Origin: Chitinophagaceae bacterium | GTDB taxonomy: Bacteria > Bacteroidota > Bacteroidia > Chitinophagales > Chitinophagaceae | Direction of reading: 5' to 3' | Length of the DNA stretch: 64,000 bases | Assembly: GCA_016719815.1 (NCBI GenBank) | Contig: JADJYK010000012.1 | Span: forward strand, 62,001-126,000 | Shown here: positions 1 through 8,743 of the stretch, piece by piece | How the letters are laid out: each line of letters opens with the position of its first letter | Numbering within the stretch: the stretch's first letter is position 1 | Program-made: the position numbers and the translations under genes | Notes under the pieces: generated by a model | What the model was told of the DNA's origin: nothing | Seen by the model: only the letters and a program-made list of their open reading frames with translations | Database searches by the model: none

Positions 1-164
1 ATGCAACCGGCAGCAATTGCTTCCTGCCCAACATACGAATGGAAAGAACCACGAATTTTTCCTTCCATTTTATATTTTTCTTCGGCCATCAGTTCAAACT
101 GGCGGATGAGCTGCATTAACTCGTACCAGTAGAGATATGTTTCTTTCGAAAATTTTGAAGCCAC
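1..164 (-). CDS. pdhA: Pyruvate dehydrogenase E1 alpha subunit, N-terminal fragment (runs off window start)
   Basis: The fragment encodes the first 54 residues of the thiamine-dependent E1 alpha subunit, which decarboxylates pyruvate in the pyruvate dehydrogenase complex in the cytoplasm. The sequence reads KETYLYWYELMQLIRQFEL, then GKIRGSFHSYVGQEAIAAG, matching the family N-terminus, where an aromatic/RxFE segment precedes a G-x-x-H-x-x-x-GQEA motif. The start is GTG at 164-162; an in-frame TAA lies just upstream and no ATG is available, so a GTG start is likely. It is divergent from recF. The remaining 80% or so of the gene lies outside the window. Confidence 0.85.
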   Translation of the reverse strand, partial: MASKFSKETYLYWYELMQLIRQFELMAEEKYKMEGKIRGSFHSYVGQEAIAAGC

Positions 165-205
165 GGCTTTAAATTTGATTATGTCTGGTTAAATCAGACA
201 GGCCG

Positions 206-213
206 CAAAATTA
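206..213 (-). promoter_or_regulatory. Candidate -7 promoter box for pdhA
   Basis: On the minus strand this reads TAATTTTG, a match to the Bacteroidota -7 consensus TAnnTTTG, 42 bases before the pdhA GTG. No clear TTG -33 box sits at the usual distance. Confidence 0.4.
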
Positions 214-277
214 AGGGAAAGATGTGAAATTTTGGAATCAGATTTATGATTACACTATGCTTATTATGACATAATTA

Positions 278-300
278 GGGCTTATCAAAGCCCGGTTTTT
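278..300 (+). terminator. Short hairpin plus T-run in the pdhA-recF divergent region
   Basis: GGGCTT (278-283) pairs with AAGCCC (288-293) around a 4-base loop, followed by GGTTTTT. It resembles a weak intrinsic terminator, yet it lies between two divergent genes where no transcript is expected to end. It might end a short upstream or antisense RNA, or be chance. The rest of 165-431 shows nothing else I can name. Confidence 0.3.
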
Positions 301-431
301 ACCCATTGCCGCATACCACAAACCTGCGCTAACTATATTACGAAACAGCTCCTAATAAATTTTCGTTTCTCTCATGGTATTGAACCGAAAACTTTTGCAA
401 AATCAATGTTCATTTAGATAACTTGCAGCCA

Positions 432-1514
432 ATGCTCAGGTTTCGCCAAATAGCACTGTATCAGTTTAAAAATTATCCTCAAACGAGGTTCAGTTTTTCT
501 GAACGGGTGACAGGTATTTGCGGCCTGAACGGGGCGGGTAAAACAAACCTGCTGGATGCCATACATTATCTCTGTTTCACAAAAAGCTATTTTTCAAGGA
601 CTGATAACGGTAATGTGCTGATAGGTGCTAACGGTTTTAGGATTGAAGGAAACTTTGAGCTGAATAATCATCCTGAAACAGCGGTCTGCATACTCAGGGA
701 AACCGGTAAAAAAGAGTTTTCACTGAATGGAGACCCCTATGAAAGGTTTTCGAAGCATGTGGGACGATATACCTGCGTCGTTATTGCTCCTGATGATGCG
801 GCACTGATAACCGGGGACAGCCGGGAGCGGCGTAGTTTTCTCGATTCCATTCTCTGCCAAGTTGATACTACATACATGCAGCACCTGATTAGCTATAAAA
901 AAGTGCTCGGGCAAAGAAACTCGTTACTAAAGCAATTTGCAGAAAGCGGAATGAAAAATTACCATTTACTTGATGTGCTTGACAGGCAGCTGGAGATACC
1001 AGGTAATTTTATTTTTGAAAAGAGAAATGCCTTTCTTTTTTCTTTTTTACCATTAGCAACGAACTTTTATTCAGAAATTGCTCAGAAACAGGAAAACATA
1101 AATCTTGTTTACGAATCTGAATTATTGCAACAGCCAATAAAAGACTGGCTTATACAAAACCGCAATAAGGACTGCCTGGCACAACGAACAACTTCGGGTG
1201 TACACCGGGATGACATTGACATTTTGATGGATGAAAAAGAGTTTAGAAATACTGCCTCCCAGGGTCAGCGAAAAAGCCTCTTATTTGCTTTAAAGCTGGC
1301 TGAAATGGAGGTGCTGAAAAATGAAAAAGGGTTTGCGCCTCTTCTGCTGCTTGATGATGTATTTGAAAAGCTGGACGAAAACAGAATTGGCCGTTTATTA
1401 CACAAAGTGTGTAATGAAAACAACGGGCAGGTTTTTATTACTGATACTAATGAAGAAAGACTAAAACAACACCTGGATGTTCTGTCCGTTAAATACGATA
1501 TTATTAATTTGTAA
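432..1514 (+). CDS. recF: DNA replication/repair protein RecF
   Basis: RecF is an SMC-like ATPase that binds gapped DNA and helps load RecA with RecO and RecR. The Walker A motif GLNGAGKTN lies near residues 31-39. The C-terminal ABC signature region (SQGQRKSLLFALKLAE) and Walker B (LLLLDDVFEKLD) are both visible. At 360 residues the length is normal. The ATG at 432 begins MLRFRQIALYQFKNY, the expected N-terminus; an in-phase TTG at 423 would add three residues and is less likely. The next gene starts 9 bases after the stop, so the two are probably cotranscribed. Confidence 0.93.
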   Translation: MLRFRQIALYQFKNYPQTRFSFSERVTGICGLNGAGKTNLLDAIHYLCFTKSYFSRTDNGNVLIGANGFRIEGNFELNNHPETAVCILRETGKKEFSLNGDPYERFSKHVGRYTCVVIAPDDAALITGDSRERRSFLDSILCQVDTTYMQHLISYKKVLGQRNSLLKQFAESGMKNYHLLDVLDRQLEIPGNFIFEKRNAFLFSFLPLATNFYSEIAQKQENINLVYESELLQQPIKDWLIQNRNKDCLAQRTTSGVHRDDIDILMDEKEFRNTASQGQRKSLLFALKLAEMEVLKNEKGFAPLLLLDDVFEKLDENRIGRLLHKVCNENNGQVFITDTNEERLKQHLDVLSVKYDIINL

Positions 1515-1523
1515 TTTTGAGGT

Positions 1524-1805
1524 ATGGGTGAATATTCAATAAAAGAAGCGATGCAGGAATTTTTGAAGGTAAGCCGGATTAAGGGAGGTATTCAGGCATT
1601 ACAGATTGAGGATGTGTGGGAGGAAATTATGGGAAAAACCATTGCCCGCTATACCGATAAACTACAGATAATCGGCGATAAACTGATTATCTCAACCTCT
1701 GTTGCCCCGCTTAAAAATGAACTGAAATACCAGAAAGAAAAAATTAAGCAGCGGGTAAACGAAGCCCTGCAGCAAAAGGTGGTGAATGAAGTAGTTGTGC
1801 AGTAA
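1524..1805 (+). CDS. DUF721 (DciA-like) domain protein
   Basis: This 93-residue protein matches the DUF721 family: an N-terminal helix (SIKEAMQEFLK), a W-E-E-I-MG-K core near residues 30-38, and a LIISTSVAPLKNELKYQKE segment. Some family members (DciA) act in replicative helicase loading. Placement directly after recF is common in Bacteroidota and suggests a DNA-replication role, but the function here is inferred from family and context. Confidence 0.8.
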   Translation: MGEYSIKEAMQEFLKVSRIKGGIQALQIEDVWEEIMGKTIARYTDKLQIIGDKLIISTSVAPLKNELKYQKEKIKQRVNEALQQKVVNEVVVQ

Positions 1806-1809
1806 AATT

Positions 1810-3012
1810 TTACTTGCCAATTAGAAGGGAATCGGCAGCATTTATACTATCGGTGATACTGATTTGAGGTGTAGCTACGGGTCTTTCCTGTACGGACACT
1901 TGCAGCAGTTCATCCTTCATGTTACTCATTTCTCTGCCGCTTAATTTATTTATAACAGTTCCCTTTTTCAACAAGTAAATACACATATCAGCCCTCGAAG
2001 CAGTTTGAATGGCTTTATAATCGCAAGTAAACACCTGTATATTATTAAGGTTATTGGTGATTGCGATTTCTCTCGCCTCTTTCGGAAATGATGTGATGAT
2101 ATACGCAGGTATGTTCTTAGTCATTGCGATTTTATTTAACTGTTCTAAGTTATGAATCCAGACTCCTTTGCCGGGCAGCTTCTCTGCAATAAGCAACAGG
2201 CAATATGGTTGGGCTAATACATGTTCAGTTGAGTCAGTATTACTGATTCCCGACAGATTAAACCCTTTAATTGGCGGTTCATTGTTCTTACCTGCTCTTA
2301 CCAGCTTATCATAACGCTTTACAAATTCATATGTGTCTTTACTAAAATCGGCAGGAAATTTGTCGGCAGTAAATTCCACTTCTCTACCATCTTTTTTGTA
2401 CACAAAAGTAATTACAGTGCTGTCGGGTACAGCATTTGCAGGCATCTTCATCTTCTCTGAAATATTATTACCCTTTTTAAAAGGCAGGCAGTCAATAACT
2501 GGCAGATAGTTTAGTGTGTACCACTGAAAAGCAACACAAAAAAAAGCACTTACTAATATATAAACCGCTGCCGGTTTCAGGGTACTTACTGCTTTGATAT
2601 ATCTAATTTTAAACAATAAAAAAACAATCATCACCAGTAACACTAGATCTTTCATGAAGGATGTAAAAGAGGTAACAGGCAAACAGTCGCCAAAACAACC
2701 ACAGTTTTTAGGTTTACCAGTAAAGACAGTATAACCAGTAAGGAATGTAAAAAATAGAATTAGTGCTAACAAAAGCCAGATGAATAACCTTATTTGCCAG
2801 CCAATAAGTAATGCGACGCCGGCAATAATTTCAAAACTGTTCATTAAAACGGACATTAGCAGGGTTATACCATTAAAACCATGAAGCCCCCACACTTCAA
2901 AAAACTCCTGCATTTTATAGCTCAGACCCATAGGATCATTTGCCTTCACAAGCCCTGAAAAAATAAATAGTAGTCCCACTGAAATCCTTACAACAGAAAC
3001 TATGTATTTCAT
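1810..3012 (-). CDS. MauE/DoxX-type inner-membrane redox protein with C-terminal thioredoxin-like domain
   Basis: The N-terminal half (about residues 1-165) has a DoxX/MauE-like four- to five-helix membrane domain: hydrophobic segments lie near 7-23, 45-68, 73-95, 115-132 and 148-165. It carries the cysteine motif CGCFGDC near residue 104, typical of MauE-type relatives. Residues 240-370 look like a thioredoxin fold without a CxxC pair. Such proteins are thought to move reducing equivalents across the inner membrane; the substrate is unknown. The start codon overlaps the stop of the upstream DUF1599 gene (TAATG), so the two are translationally coupled. Confidence 0.75.
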   Translation of the reverse strand: MKYIVSVVRISVGLLFIFSGLVKANDPMGLSYKMQEFFEVWGLHGFNGITLLMSVLMNSFEIIAGVALLIGWQIRLFIWLLLALILFFTFLTGYTVFTGKPKNCGCFGDCLPVTSFTSFMKDLVLLVMIVFLLFKIRYIKAVSTLKPAAVYILVSAFFCVAFQWYTLNYLPVIDCLPFKKGNNISEKMKMPANAVPDSTVITFVYKKDGREVEFTADKFPADFSKDTYEFVKRYDKLVRAGKNNEPPIKGFNLSGISNTDSTEHVLAQPYCLLLIAEKLPGKGVWIHNLEQLNKIAMTKNIPAYIITSFPKEAREIAITNNLNNIQVFTCDYKAIQTASRADMCIYLLKKGTVINKLSGREMSNMKDELLQVSVQERPVATPQISITDSINAADSLLIGK

Positions 3013-3542
3013 TACATTAGTATTAAAGCAAAAACTGCATAATTGATAATATCGTTATAATTGGCATCAATGCCTTCGCTGATTATTGTTTTACCATCAT
3101 TAGACAAAATCTGGCGGATACGCTGCAATTTCATAAGTATTAAGTCAACAAAACTTTCCTGACTCATACTGCGCCAAGCTTCACCATAATCATGATTTTT
3201 GTCCTGCATCAGGGTTTTGGCAGCAAGAACATATGTATCATACGAAATTGATACTTCCGCAATATTCATTTCTTCAGGTGCATCTGCAGGCAAATTAAGC
3301 TGGATAAGCCCAATAACTGCATAATTGATAATGCCTTTAAATTCAGTCGCTATTCCATCTGAAACTTTTTGTTCACCTTTTTCCTGTATGGTTCGGATAC
3401 GTTGGGCTTTAATAAAAATCTGATCAACAATAGAGATAGTGCGCAAAACTCTCCAGGCAGTTCCATAATCGCTGGCTTTTTTAATAAAGATTTCTTTGCA
3501 GGAACTAATGACTGAATCGTATTGCTGGTTAGTAGTACTCAT
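3012..3542 (-). CDS. DUF1599 protein made of two tandem repeats
   Basis: A 176-residue soluble protein of unknown function. It is an internal duplication: residues 13-80 and 106-174 each carry the pattern K-x-x-DYG-x-AWR, then a D-x-I-x-x-K-x-QRIR segment, and end in G-I-x-x-x-x-x-x-INYA. This two-repeat arrangement is the family norm. The gene is coupled to the downstream MauE/DoxX gene by a TAATG overlap and is divergent from folP. Confidence 0.75.
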   Translation of the reverse strand: MSTTNQQYDSVISSCKEIFIKKASDYGTAWRVLRTISIVDQIFIKAQRIRTIQEKGEQKVSDGIATEFKGIINYAVIGLIQLNLPADAPEEMNIAEVSISYDTYVLAAKTLMQDKNHDYGEAWRSMSQESFVDLILMKLQRIRQILSNDGKTIISEGIDANYNDIINYAVFALILM

Positions 3543-3610
3543 ATATCAAAAGCCAAATGGTTAAATAAGTTAAAATTATCTTTTGTGACTGATTTGACTG
3601 TTATATCTTA

Positions 3611-3632
3611 GCCTGCCTGCCGGCAGGCAGGC
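3611..3632. repeat. 22-bp perfect palindrome of GCCTGCC units
   Basis: A GCCTGCCTGCC half-site is followed directly by its exact reverse complement, in the 114-base gap between the DUF1599 gene and folP. No T-run follows, so it is not a standard terminator. Similar CTGCCGGCAG-type palindromes recur in many Bacteroidota genomes as intergenic repeats (general knowledge, copy number not checked). Confidence 0.7.
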
Positions 3633-3656
3633 TTCAAAAATAACGAACAAAATCAA

Positions 3657-4479
3657 ATGTTTACGCTTAACTGTAAAGGTCGTCTGCTTGTTGTGGATAA
3701 ACCTGTTGTCATGGGCATTATAAACTGTACACCGGATTCCTTTTTTGCAGGCAGCAGGCGTACTGCAACAAATAGCATCCTGTATCAGGCGGAAAAGATG
3801 ATAAAAGAAGGAGCAGCAATTATTGATATTGGTGGGCAAAGCAGCAGACCGGGCAGTGCAATGATTGGACCAGATGAAGAATTAAAAAGAATCATTCCTG
3901 CTATTGCAGAAATAAACAGGCAATTTCCGGAAGTCTACATTTCAGTTGATTCATTTTATGCCTTGGTTGCCCGGGAAGCTGTAGCTGCGGGGGCTTGTAT
4001 CGTAAATGATATAAGTGCTGGCCAGATTGACAGCGAAATGATAACTACAGTTGCCGAATTGAGTGTTCCGTATGTCCTTATGCATATGCAAGGTACTCCG
4101 CTTACAATGCAACAAAATCCAGAATATGACGATGTGGCCAGGGAGGTATTAGATTTTTTTATTGACAAATCAGCTGAATTTAAACGTAAAGGAATTAATG
4201 ACATTATAATTGATCCGGGTTTTGGGTTCGGCAAAACCATTGAACATAACTTCGAAATATTACGAAAGCTTGAGATTTTCAAATGCTGAATACACCTCTG
4301 CTTTTGGGCGTTTCCCGAAATCAATTATTTATAAAACACTTGACACTACTCCCGAAAATGCTCTTAACGGAACAACGGTATTAAATACAGCCGGACTGTT
4401 AAAAGGCGCATCTATACTTCGTGTTCATGATGTAAAGGAGGCTGCAGAAGCGATAAAACTTGTATCAGGCTTACTATAA
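3657..4479 (+). CDS. folP: Dihydropteroate synthase (two single-base deletions)
   Basis: The enzyme joins 6-hydroxymethyl-dihydropterin pyrophosphate and p-aminobenzoate in folate synthesis. Motifs in order: MGIINCTPDSFF, DIGGQSSRPGS, SVDSF, NDISAG, MHMQGTP and DPGFGFGK. The frame breaks after EIFK, continues as LNTPLLLGVSR in the -1 frame, then shifts again to KSIIYKTL and ILRVHDVKEA. Restoring one A near 4281-4283 and one A near 4318-4320 gives an uninterrupted protein of about 274 residues. Both lesions are in short A-runs, which points to consensus error. folB lies at 14659. Confidence 0.9.
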
Positions 4480-4484
4480 AAAAG

Positions 4485-4514
4485 AAAGAGTAACACCTTG
4501 AGGTTACTCTTTTC
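4485..4514 (+). terminator. Intrinsic terminator of folP
   Basis: AAAGAGTAAC (4485-4494) pairs with GTTACTCTTT and ends in a short T-run, just after the folP stop. Confidence 0.75.
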
Positions 4515-4668
4515 GATGAAAAAATTTTCATCATTGCCTTAACTCAACCGGCAGCCCATAGAATGCGGATTTATTTTGGATATTCAGAAATATGCTTCAC
4601 AGGTGTCCGGAATGTTTTCTAAAGATACAATAGATTTTTATAAGCCCTGGACTAAAAACGGAGCCAAT

Positions 4669-4700
4669 CAAAAAACCCATCCCGAAATAACAGGATGGGT
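4669..4700 (-). terminator. Intrinsic terminator of the DHH-FKBP transcript
   Basis: On the minus strand, ACCCATCC pairs with GGATGGGT around a 10-base loop and is followed by six Ts. It lies 36 bases after the FKBP stop. Between this and the folP terminator (4515-4668) I see no gene. Confidence 0.75.
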
Positions 4701-4736
4701 ACAAAGGTGAGTATTTTATTAATTAAAAGTTCAATT

Positions 4737-5671
4737 TTAATGTTGATGTGTATCAACATTTTGGGGTGGCGGTGGTGGAGCAATATCTTTTTTTACTGGT
4801 GGAGCGTCTTTCACATCCACTACCTGTACATCAAATATCAGATGCTCGTATGGTTTGATATTGGGGCCTCCTGGCTGAGGGCCATATCCAAGCATAGAAG
4901 GAATGAATATTCTGCCAGAACTGCCCATTGTCATCATCCTTATGCCTTCATCAAATCCTTTAATCATTTGTCCTGCGCCAACAACAAAGGAAAGTGGCTC
5001 GGTATGATGAAATGCAGTATCAATATTGCTGTCGAACTTTTTGCCGGAGAAACTGGTTCCTGTGTACATAACAGATACATACTTTCCTGAATCAATTGCA
5101 TTTCCTGTACCGGGTTTACTTATTTCAACAAAGGCACCCGATGGGGTTTTTTGAGCAGCAATTTTATTATCCTTAATATACTTTCCCACCACCTCAACTT
5201 CTTTAACCATAAAAGCAGTTCTTTCTTTTTGTTCATCAATATTTTTCAGGCTGTCATTTTTGAAAATTCCTAGCACCTTGGCGAATATTCTTATCCTGTC
5301 ACCTTTCTTGTATTGCGGAGGAATACCATCAGGCATCCTTTTAATAAAGGTATCAATCATCTGTGTGGCTACAATGCTGTCACCTAATTTGAGGCTTGTC
5401 CAAACTTCTGAAATATCATACGGTTGTGTTTGTTCCATAACCGGGATGTAAACAGGCATTGAATTAGCGGTAGTAAAAAATACACTGTCTTTGACCATGT
5501 AGATATAAGACGCCTTAATAAAATCACCAACCTTAACCTTTTGGGTATCCTTACCGCTGAAAATCTGGTAAGGCATTCCACCGGGGTTTTGTAAGATGCT
5601 TTACCGCAACTGGCAATTACTATTGCAGCAGCAGCTAATAAGAATAAAACTTTTGTCGTTTTCATTTTCAT
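4737..5671 (-). CDS. FKBP-type peptidyl-prolyl isomerase lipoprotein (one frameshift)
   Basis: This envelope protein should catalyse proline isomerisation during folding of exported proteins. A lipoprotein signal (KVLFLLAAAAIVIASC) begins the protein. The C-terminal FKBP domain (about residues 195-295) shows YVSVMYTGTSFSGKKFDS, FVVGAGQMIKGFDEGI and RIFIPSMLGYG. A proline-rich tail follows. The frame breaks after YKTP; restoring one C in the run at 5583-5586 links the signal peptide to GGMPYQIFSG and gives about 311 residues. Its start overlaps the stop of the upstream DHH gene by 4 bases (ATGA), so the two are cotranslated. Confidence 0.85.
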
Positions 5672-6683
5672 TTTTTTATTGTAAAAAGATGTTCGCTTTC
5701 CTTCATTGCCTGTTTAAAACGTTCTACTGTTTTTTCCAGCGACTCACTGCTCCTTCCTCCGGACGCATTATAATGACCGCCGCCTTCAAAATATTTGCGG
5801 GCAAAGGTATTGCAATCAAAATCACCTTTGCTGCGGAAACTCCATTTTCTTTCTTCGTCCCGGTCAATAACCAGTGCCACTAATTTAATGCCCTGAATAG
5901 TTTGCGGATAATTTACCAGTCCTTCTGTATCTCCGGTTTTAATGTGGTATTTCAGCAAATCGCTTTTTGGAATCGCTATCAGCACCGTGTTATATTCATA
6001 AAATACTTCCATTCGATGCAACAAAACATGACCGGTAAAACGTAACCTGTTCTCCAAAAAGTTATCAAACAGGTTTTCATGTACTTTATCATGCGCAAAA
6101 CCTCTTGCTTTAAGATCGGCTACCAGGCTGTGTACACCTGCATGCGCAGAGGGAAAACGGAACGAACCGGTATCTCCCACAACGCCAGCATAAAGACATT
6201 CTGCAATTTCTTCATTTATTTTATCGCCATTTCCAGATTCAATGATAAAATCATAAATCATTTCGCAGGTAGAGCTTTTAGATGTATCGCTGATGCCATA
6301 AGCAAACGAATCAGCATCCGGTTCCTGGTGATGGTCGATAAGGACTTTTGTACAGGTAAGCTCTTTAAGCTTTTCTGTCATCGTTTTGGTCCGGTAAAAA
6401 ATATTAAAGTCAAGGCAAAACAGCCATTCTGCTTCATCGAGTAACTGATTTGCTTTTTGCCTGTTTCTTTCATAATCTATTACTTCTTTGGCGCCAGCCA
6501 TCAGTTTACCCAATCGGCCCAGTTAGTGGGTGAAATAACAGTAACTGTATGACCAAACTGCTCCAGAAAGCTCTTTAATGCCAACGATGACCCCATCGCA
6601 TCCGCATCAGGCTTTTGGTGTGTGGTTATCACAACTTTACGGGATTGCAGCAATAGAGGGTATATTTCCTGTATCGGTTTCAT
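5668..6683 (-). CDS. DHH-family phosphoesterase, NrnA-like nanoRNase/pAp phosphatase (one frameshift)
   Basis: DHH/DHHA1 enzymes of this type degrade very short RNAs or 3'-phosphoadenosine 5'-phosphate. Visible motifs are THQKPDADAMGSS near residue 20, the DHH motif in VLIDHHQEPDAD near residue 115, and the DHHA1 segment GGGHYNASGGRS near 315. Length after repair is about 338 residues, as expected. One G appears to be missing near 6502, where NWADWVN must join MAGAKEVIDYER. The gene overlaps the FKBP lipoprotein downstream by ATGA. Confidence 0.85.
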
Positions 6684-6807
6684 AAAACGGGTGCGAAGAT
6701 AAGGTGAAATGGTTGAAGGTTGAAAGCTAATGATTCTGACTTCTACCTGTCACTAAAGATGGTTTCGCACCTTCAACTTCGTATTTCGTACTTACTAAAC
6801 TTTGGAC

Positions 6808-6815
6808 TACATTTG
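6808..6815 (+). promoter_or_regulatory. Candidate -7 promoter box for ndk
   Basis: TACATTTG matches TAnnTTTG, 25 bases before the ndk ATG. No TTG box is seen at the ideal distance upstream. Confidence 0.45.
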
Positions 6816-6839
6816 CGGCCGCAAAACATAAACAAAAAT

Positions 6840-7256
6840 ATGAGTAACAGAACATTCACTATGATTAAGCCTGATGCCATGAAAAATGGTCATGCAGGTG
6901 CAATTATTGACAGAATTATTAAAGAGGGATTCAAGGTCAAGGCATTGAAGATGCTGAAATTATCTGCTGAAAAGGCTGGAGAGTTTTATGAAGTCCATAA
7001 AGAAAGGCCCTTTTATGGCGAACTGGTTGACTTCATGAGCAGCGGCCCCATCATTGCAGCTATTCTTGAGAAAGAAAACGCCGTAGACGCTTTCCGTAAA
7101 CTAATTGGCGCTACGAACCCTGCCAATGCTGATGAGGGAACCATTCGTAAATTATATGCAACTTCTGTTGGCGAAAATGCTGTTCATGGCAGCGATAGCG
7201 ACGAAAACGCTAAAATTGAAGGTGATTTTATGTTCTCTGGGTTGGAGACATTTTAG
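6840..7256 (+). CDS. ndk: Nucleoside diphosphate kinase
   Basis: The enzyme transfers the gamma phosphate between nucleoside di- and triphosphates through a phosphohistidine. N-terminal TFTMIKPDAM, RPFYGELVDFM, and the active-site block NAVHGSDSDENA (histidine near residue 116) are present. The start is ATG at 6840, giving MSNRTFTMIKPDA and 138 residues; an in-phase open stretch upstream lacks family similarity and contains the promoter box. A terminator follows at once. Confidence 0.95.
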   Translation: MSNRTFTMIKPDAMKNGHAGAIIDRIIKEGFKVKALKMLKLSAEKAGEFYEVHKERPFYGELVDFMSSGPIIAAILEKENAVDAFRKLIGATNPANADEGTIRKLYATSVGENAVHGSDSDENAKIEGDFMFSGLETF

Positions 7257-7276
7257 TCAGAAATCATATGTTATTT

Positions 7277-7301
7277 AAAAGCAGCCAGCGGCTGCTTTTT
7301 T
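7277..7301. terminator. Bidirectional terminator between ndk and the DUF2141 gene
   Basis: AAAAGCAGCC pairs with GGCTGCTTTT around AGC. T-runs on both strands make it usable from either side of this convergent pair. Confidence 0.85.
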
Positions 7302-7303
7302 AT

Positions 7304-7750
7304 TTAGAAATATTTTGTCCTGATAGTAACTACTGTTAGTTGGCCGGGTGTATGTTGAAAACTGGCACGGCTGAACGAAGGCGGGCCAAATGTACCCATC
7401 GCATTATTGGAAAAGCCAAAACCCTCTTTAGGAATACCCAAAAGGTTCTTATTCATCTTAAGGTCATCATTTTCATCATGAAGAATAGCCACAGCATAAG
7501 TGCCTGAAGGAAGATTGGTGAAAATTACCTCTGCCCTTTTATTAATGATACTGAGTTTTACCCGTTTTACTGCTTTCTCCGGATTGTTGGGATAGCCAAC
7601 ACCATCTTTAAACAGGCTGACAAGCACATGACCTTTTTCATTCCTGGCATTATTTATTGTAATCTTTACTCCTTGTTCTGCAGGAGTATTGAAAGAATAA
7701 AGAAAAGTCAGTAAAAGAAATGCAAAAGATATTATGTATATTTTTCTCAA
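7304..7750 (-). CDS. Secreted DUF2141 protein
   Basis: A 148-residue exported protein. Residues 1-24 form a signal peptide (KIYIISFAFLLLTFLYSF). The rest matches DUF2141: ITINNARNEKGHVLVSLF, a Y-A-V-A-I-LHDEN-D core near residue 90, and GFGFSNNA. Family function is unknown; small beta-sandwich periplasmic proteins of this type are common in Bacteroidota. It lies 14 bases beyond the TraB/GumN stop in the same direction, so the two probably share a transcript. Confidence 0.75.
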   Translation of the reverse strand: MRKIYIISFAFLLLTFLYSFNTPAEQGVKITINNARNEKGHVLVSLFKDGVGYPNNPEKAVKRVKLSIINKRAEVIFTNLPSGTYAVAILHDENDDLKMNKNLLGIPKEGFGFSNNAMGTFGPPSFSRASFQHTPGQLTVVTIRTKYF

Positions 7751-7764
7751 CGCTAATATGGGTA

Positions 7765-8679
7765 TTATATTGATTTCGTTTTTCTGACCTTGTTCACTAC
7801 GGGTTCAACCGTAAATCCAGCTTTGCGAAGCAAGTTAATCACTCCTTTATCACCGGGCAGGTGTCCGGCACCAACCGCTACCACCAAAGATTTTTCTGGC
7901 ATCAGCTTTTTCATTTTCTCTGTCCAGTTATGATTGCGGTTATTAAGTAAAATATCTTCATACTGCATCATACCTGCCTCACTTTTTGAAATCATATCGC
8001 CGAGTTTGGTCAAATCCTGCTCACGGTAAGCATCCATCATATCTTTCAATTCTTTTTCTCCTTCTGCTTCTTTGTTGTCTACACTTACCATTTTTGCTAA
8101 TTCCTCTACCTGAATTTTATACGGAATACTGTCAAAAATACTCATCTGGAAAGCAGCGGTTTCCATACCTTCAATAGACTTGCCGTGTTTCTTCGCTTCT
8201 TCCATTATTAATTGTTCCATTGCCACCTGCTCTTCACAAACCATGGTAGACTCCATCAGCATAGCCGAAGCCAGTAACGGCTTATACTTTTCAATCATTG
8301 AAAAAGGAAGTAGTGAACTTTTTTCTTCAAATATTTTTTTTACTTTTTGGTATTCTTCTTCTGTCAACAGGTCAGCCAGTGTGGTATCGTTCCTCATATT
8401 CATTTTGTTCATTACACTCATCATGTCGAACAGGTTGTCCATATCCAGCTCAAGGTATACAGCATCCGCATTTTTTAATGCTTTTACCATATTTTCACTC
8501 AGAAAAGCATCTTCTTTACAAAGCATGTGAATAGTGCCAAACAGGTAAGAGGGCTTGCTCAAACCATTACCAGTCACTTTCCATAACAAAGATTTGTCGC
8601 CTTTCATTTCTTCTTCCTTTTGGGCGCAACTTGTTAACGCAACCAAACCCATTAATAAACCAGCTCCTATTTTCTTCAT
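7765..8679 (-). CDS. TraB/GumN family lipoprotein
   Basis: A 304-residue envelope lipoprotein (signal KKIGAGLLMGLVALTSC). The N-terminal motif SYLFGTIHML near residue 45 and the C-terminal AVGAGHLPGDKGVINLLRK near 270 are the two conserved GxxH-type blocks of the TraB/GumN family, which resembles metalloproteases of the Tiki type. The substrate is unknown. I chose the ATG at 8679 because it begins the lipoprotein signal; an upstream in-phase ATG would add eight residues. Confidence 0.8.
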   Translation of the reverse strand: MKKIGAGLLMGLVALTSCAQKEEEMKGDKSLLWKVTGNGLSKPSYLFGTIHMLCKEDAFLSENMVKALKNADAVYLELDMDNLFDMMSVMNKMNMRNDTTLADLLTEEEYQKVKKIFEEKSSLLPFSMIEKYKPLLASAMLMESTMVCEEQVAMEQLIMEEAKKHGKSIEGMETAAFQMSIFDSIPYKIQVEELAKMVSVDNKEAEGEKELKDMMDAYREQDLTKLGDMISKSEAGMMQYEDILLNNRNHNWTEKMKKLMPEKSLVVAVGAGHLPGDKGVINLLRKAGFTVEPVVNKVRKTKSI

Positions 8680-8743
8680 TTTATTTTTTTGAAAATTAAT
8701 CAAATACCTGCTGCAAGACAGTACCTTTCATACAGAGGTTGCA

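Noticed and set aside
4281..4320. Programmed frameshifting in folP and other genes
   Set aside because: No slippery heptamer with a downstream structure; the pattern recurs in many unrelated genes as single missing bases in short runs.
4515..4668. Open stretch between the folP and FKBP terminators as a small gene
   Set aside because: No start codon with support and no similarity I recognise; it lies between two terminators.
6712..6777. GTTGAAGGT/ACCTTCAAC inverted repeat before ndk as a regulatory hairpin
   Set aside because: Arms of 9 bases with a 48-base gap upstream of the promoter box; likely part of a simple-sequence stretch.
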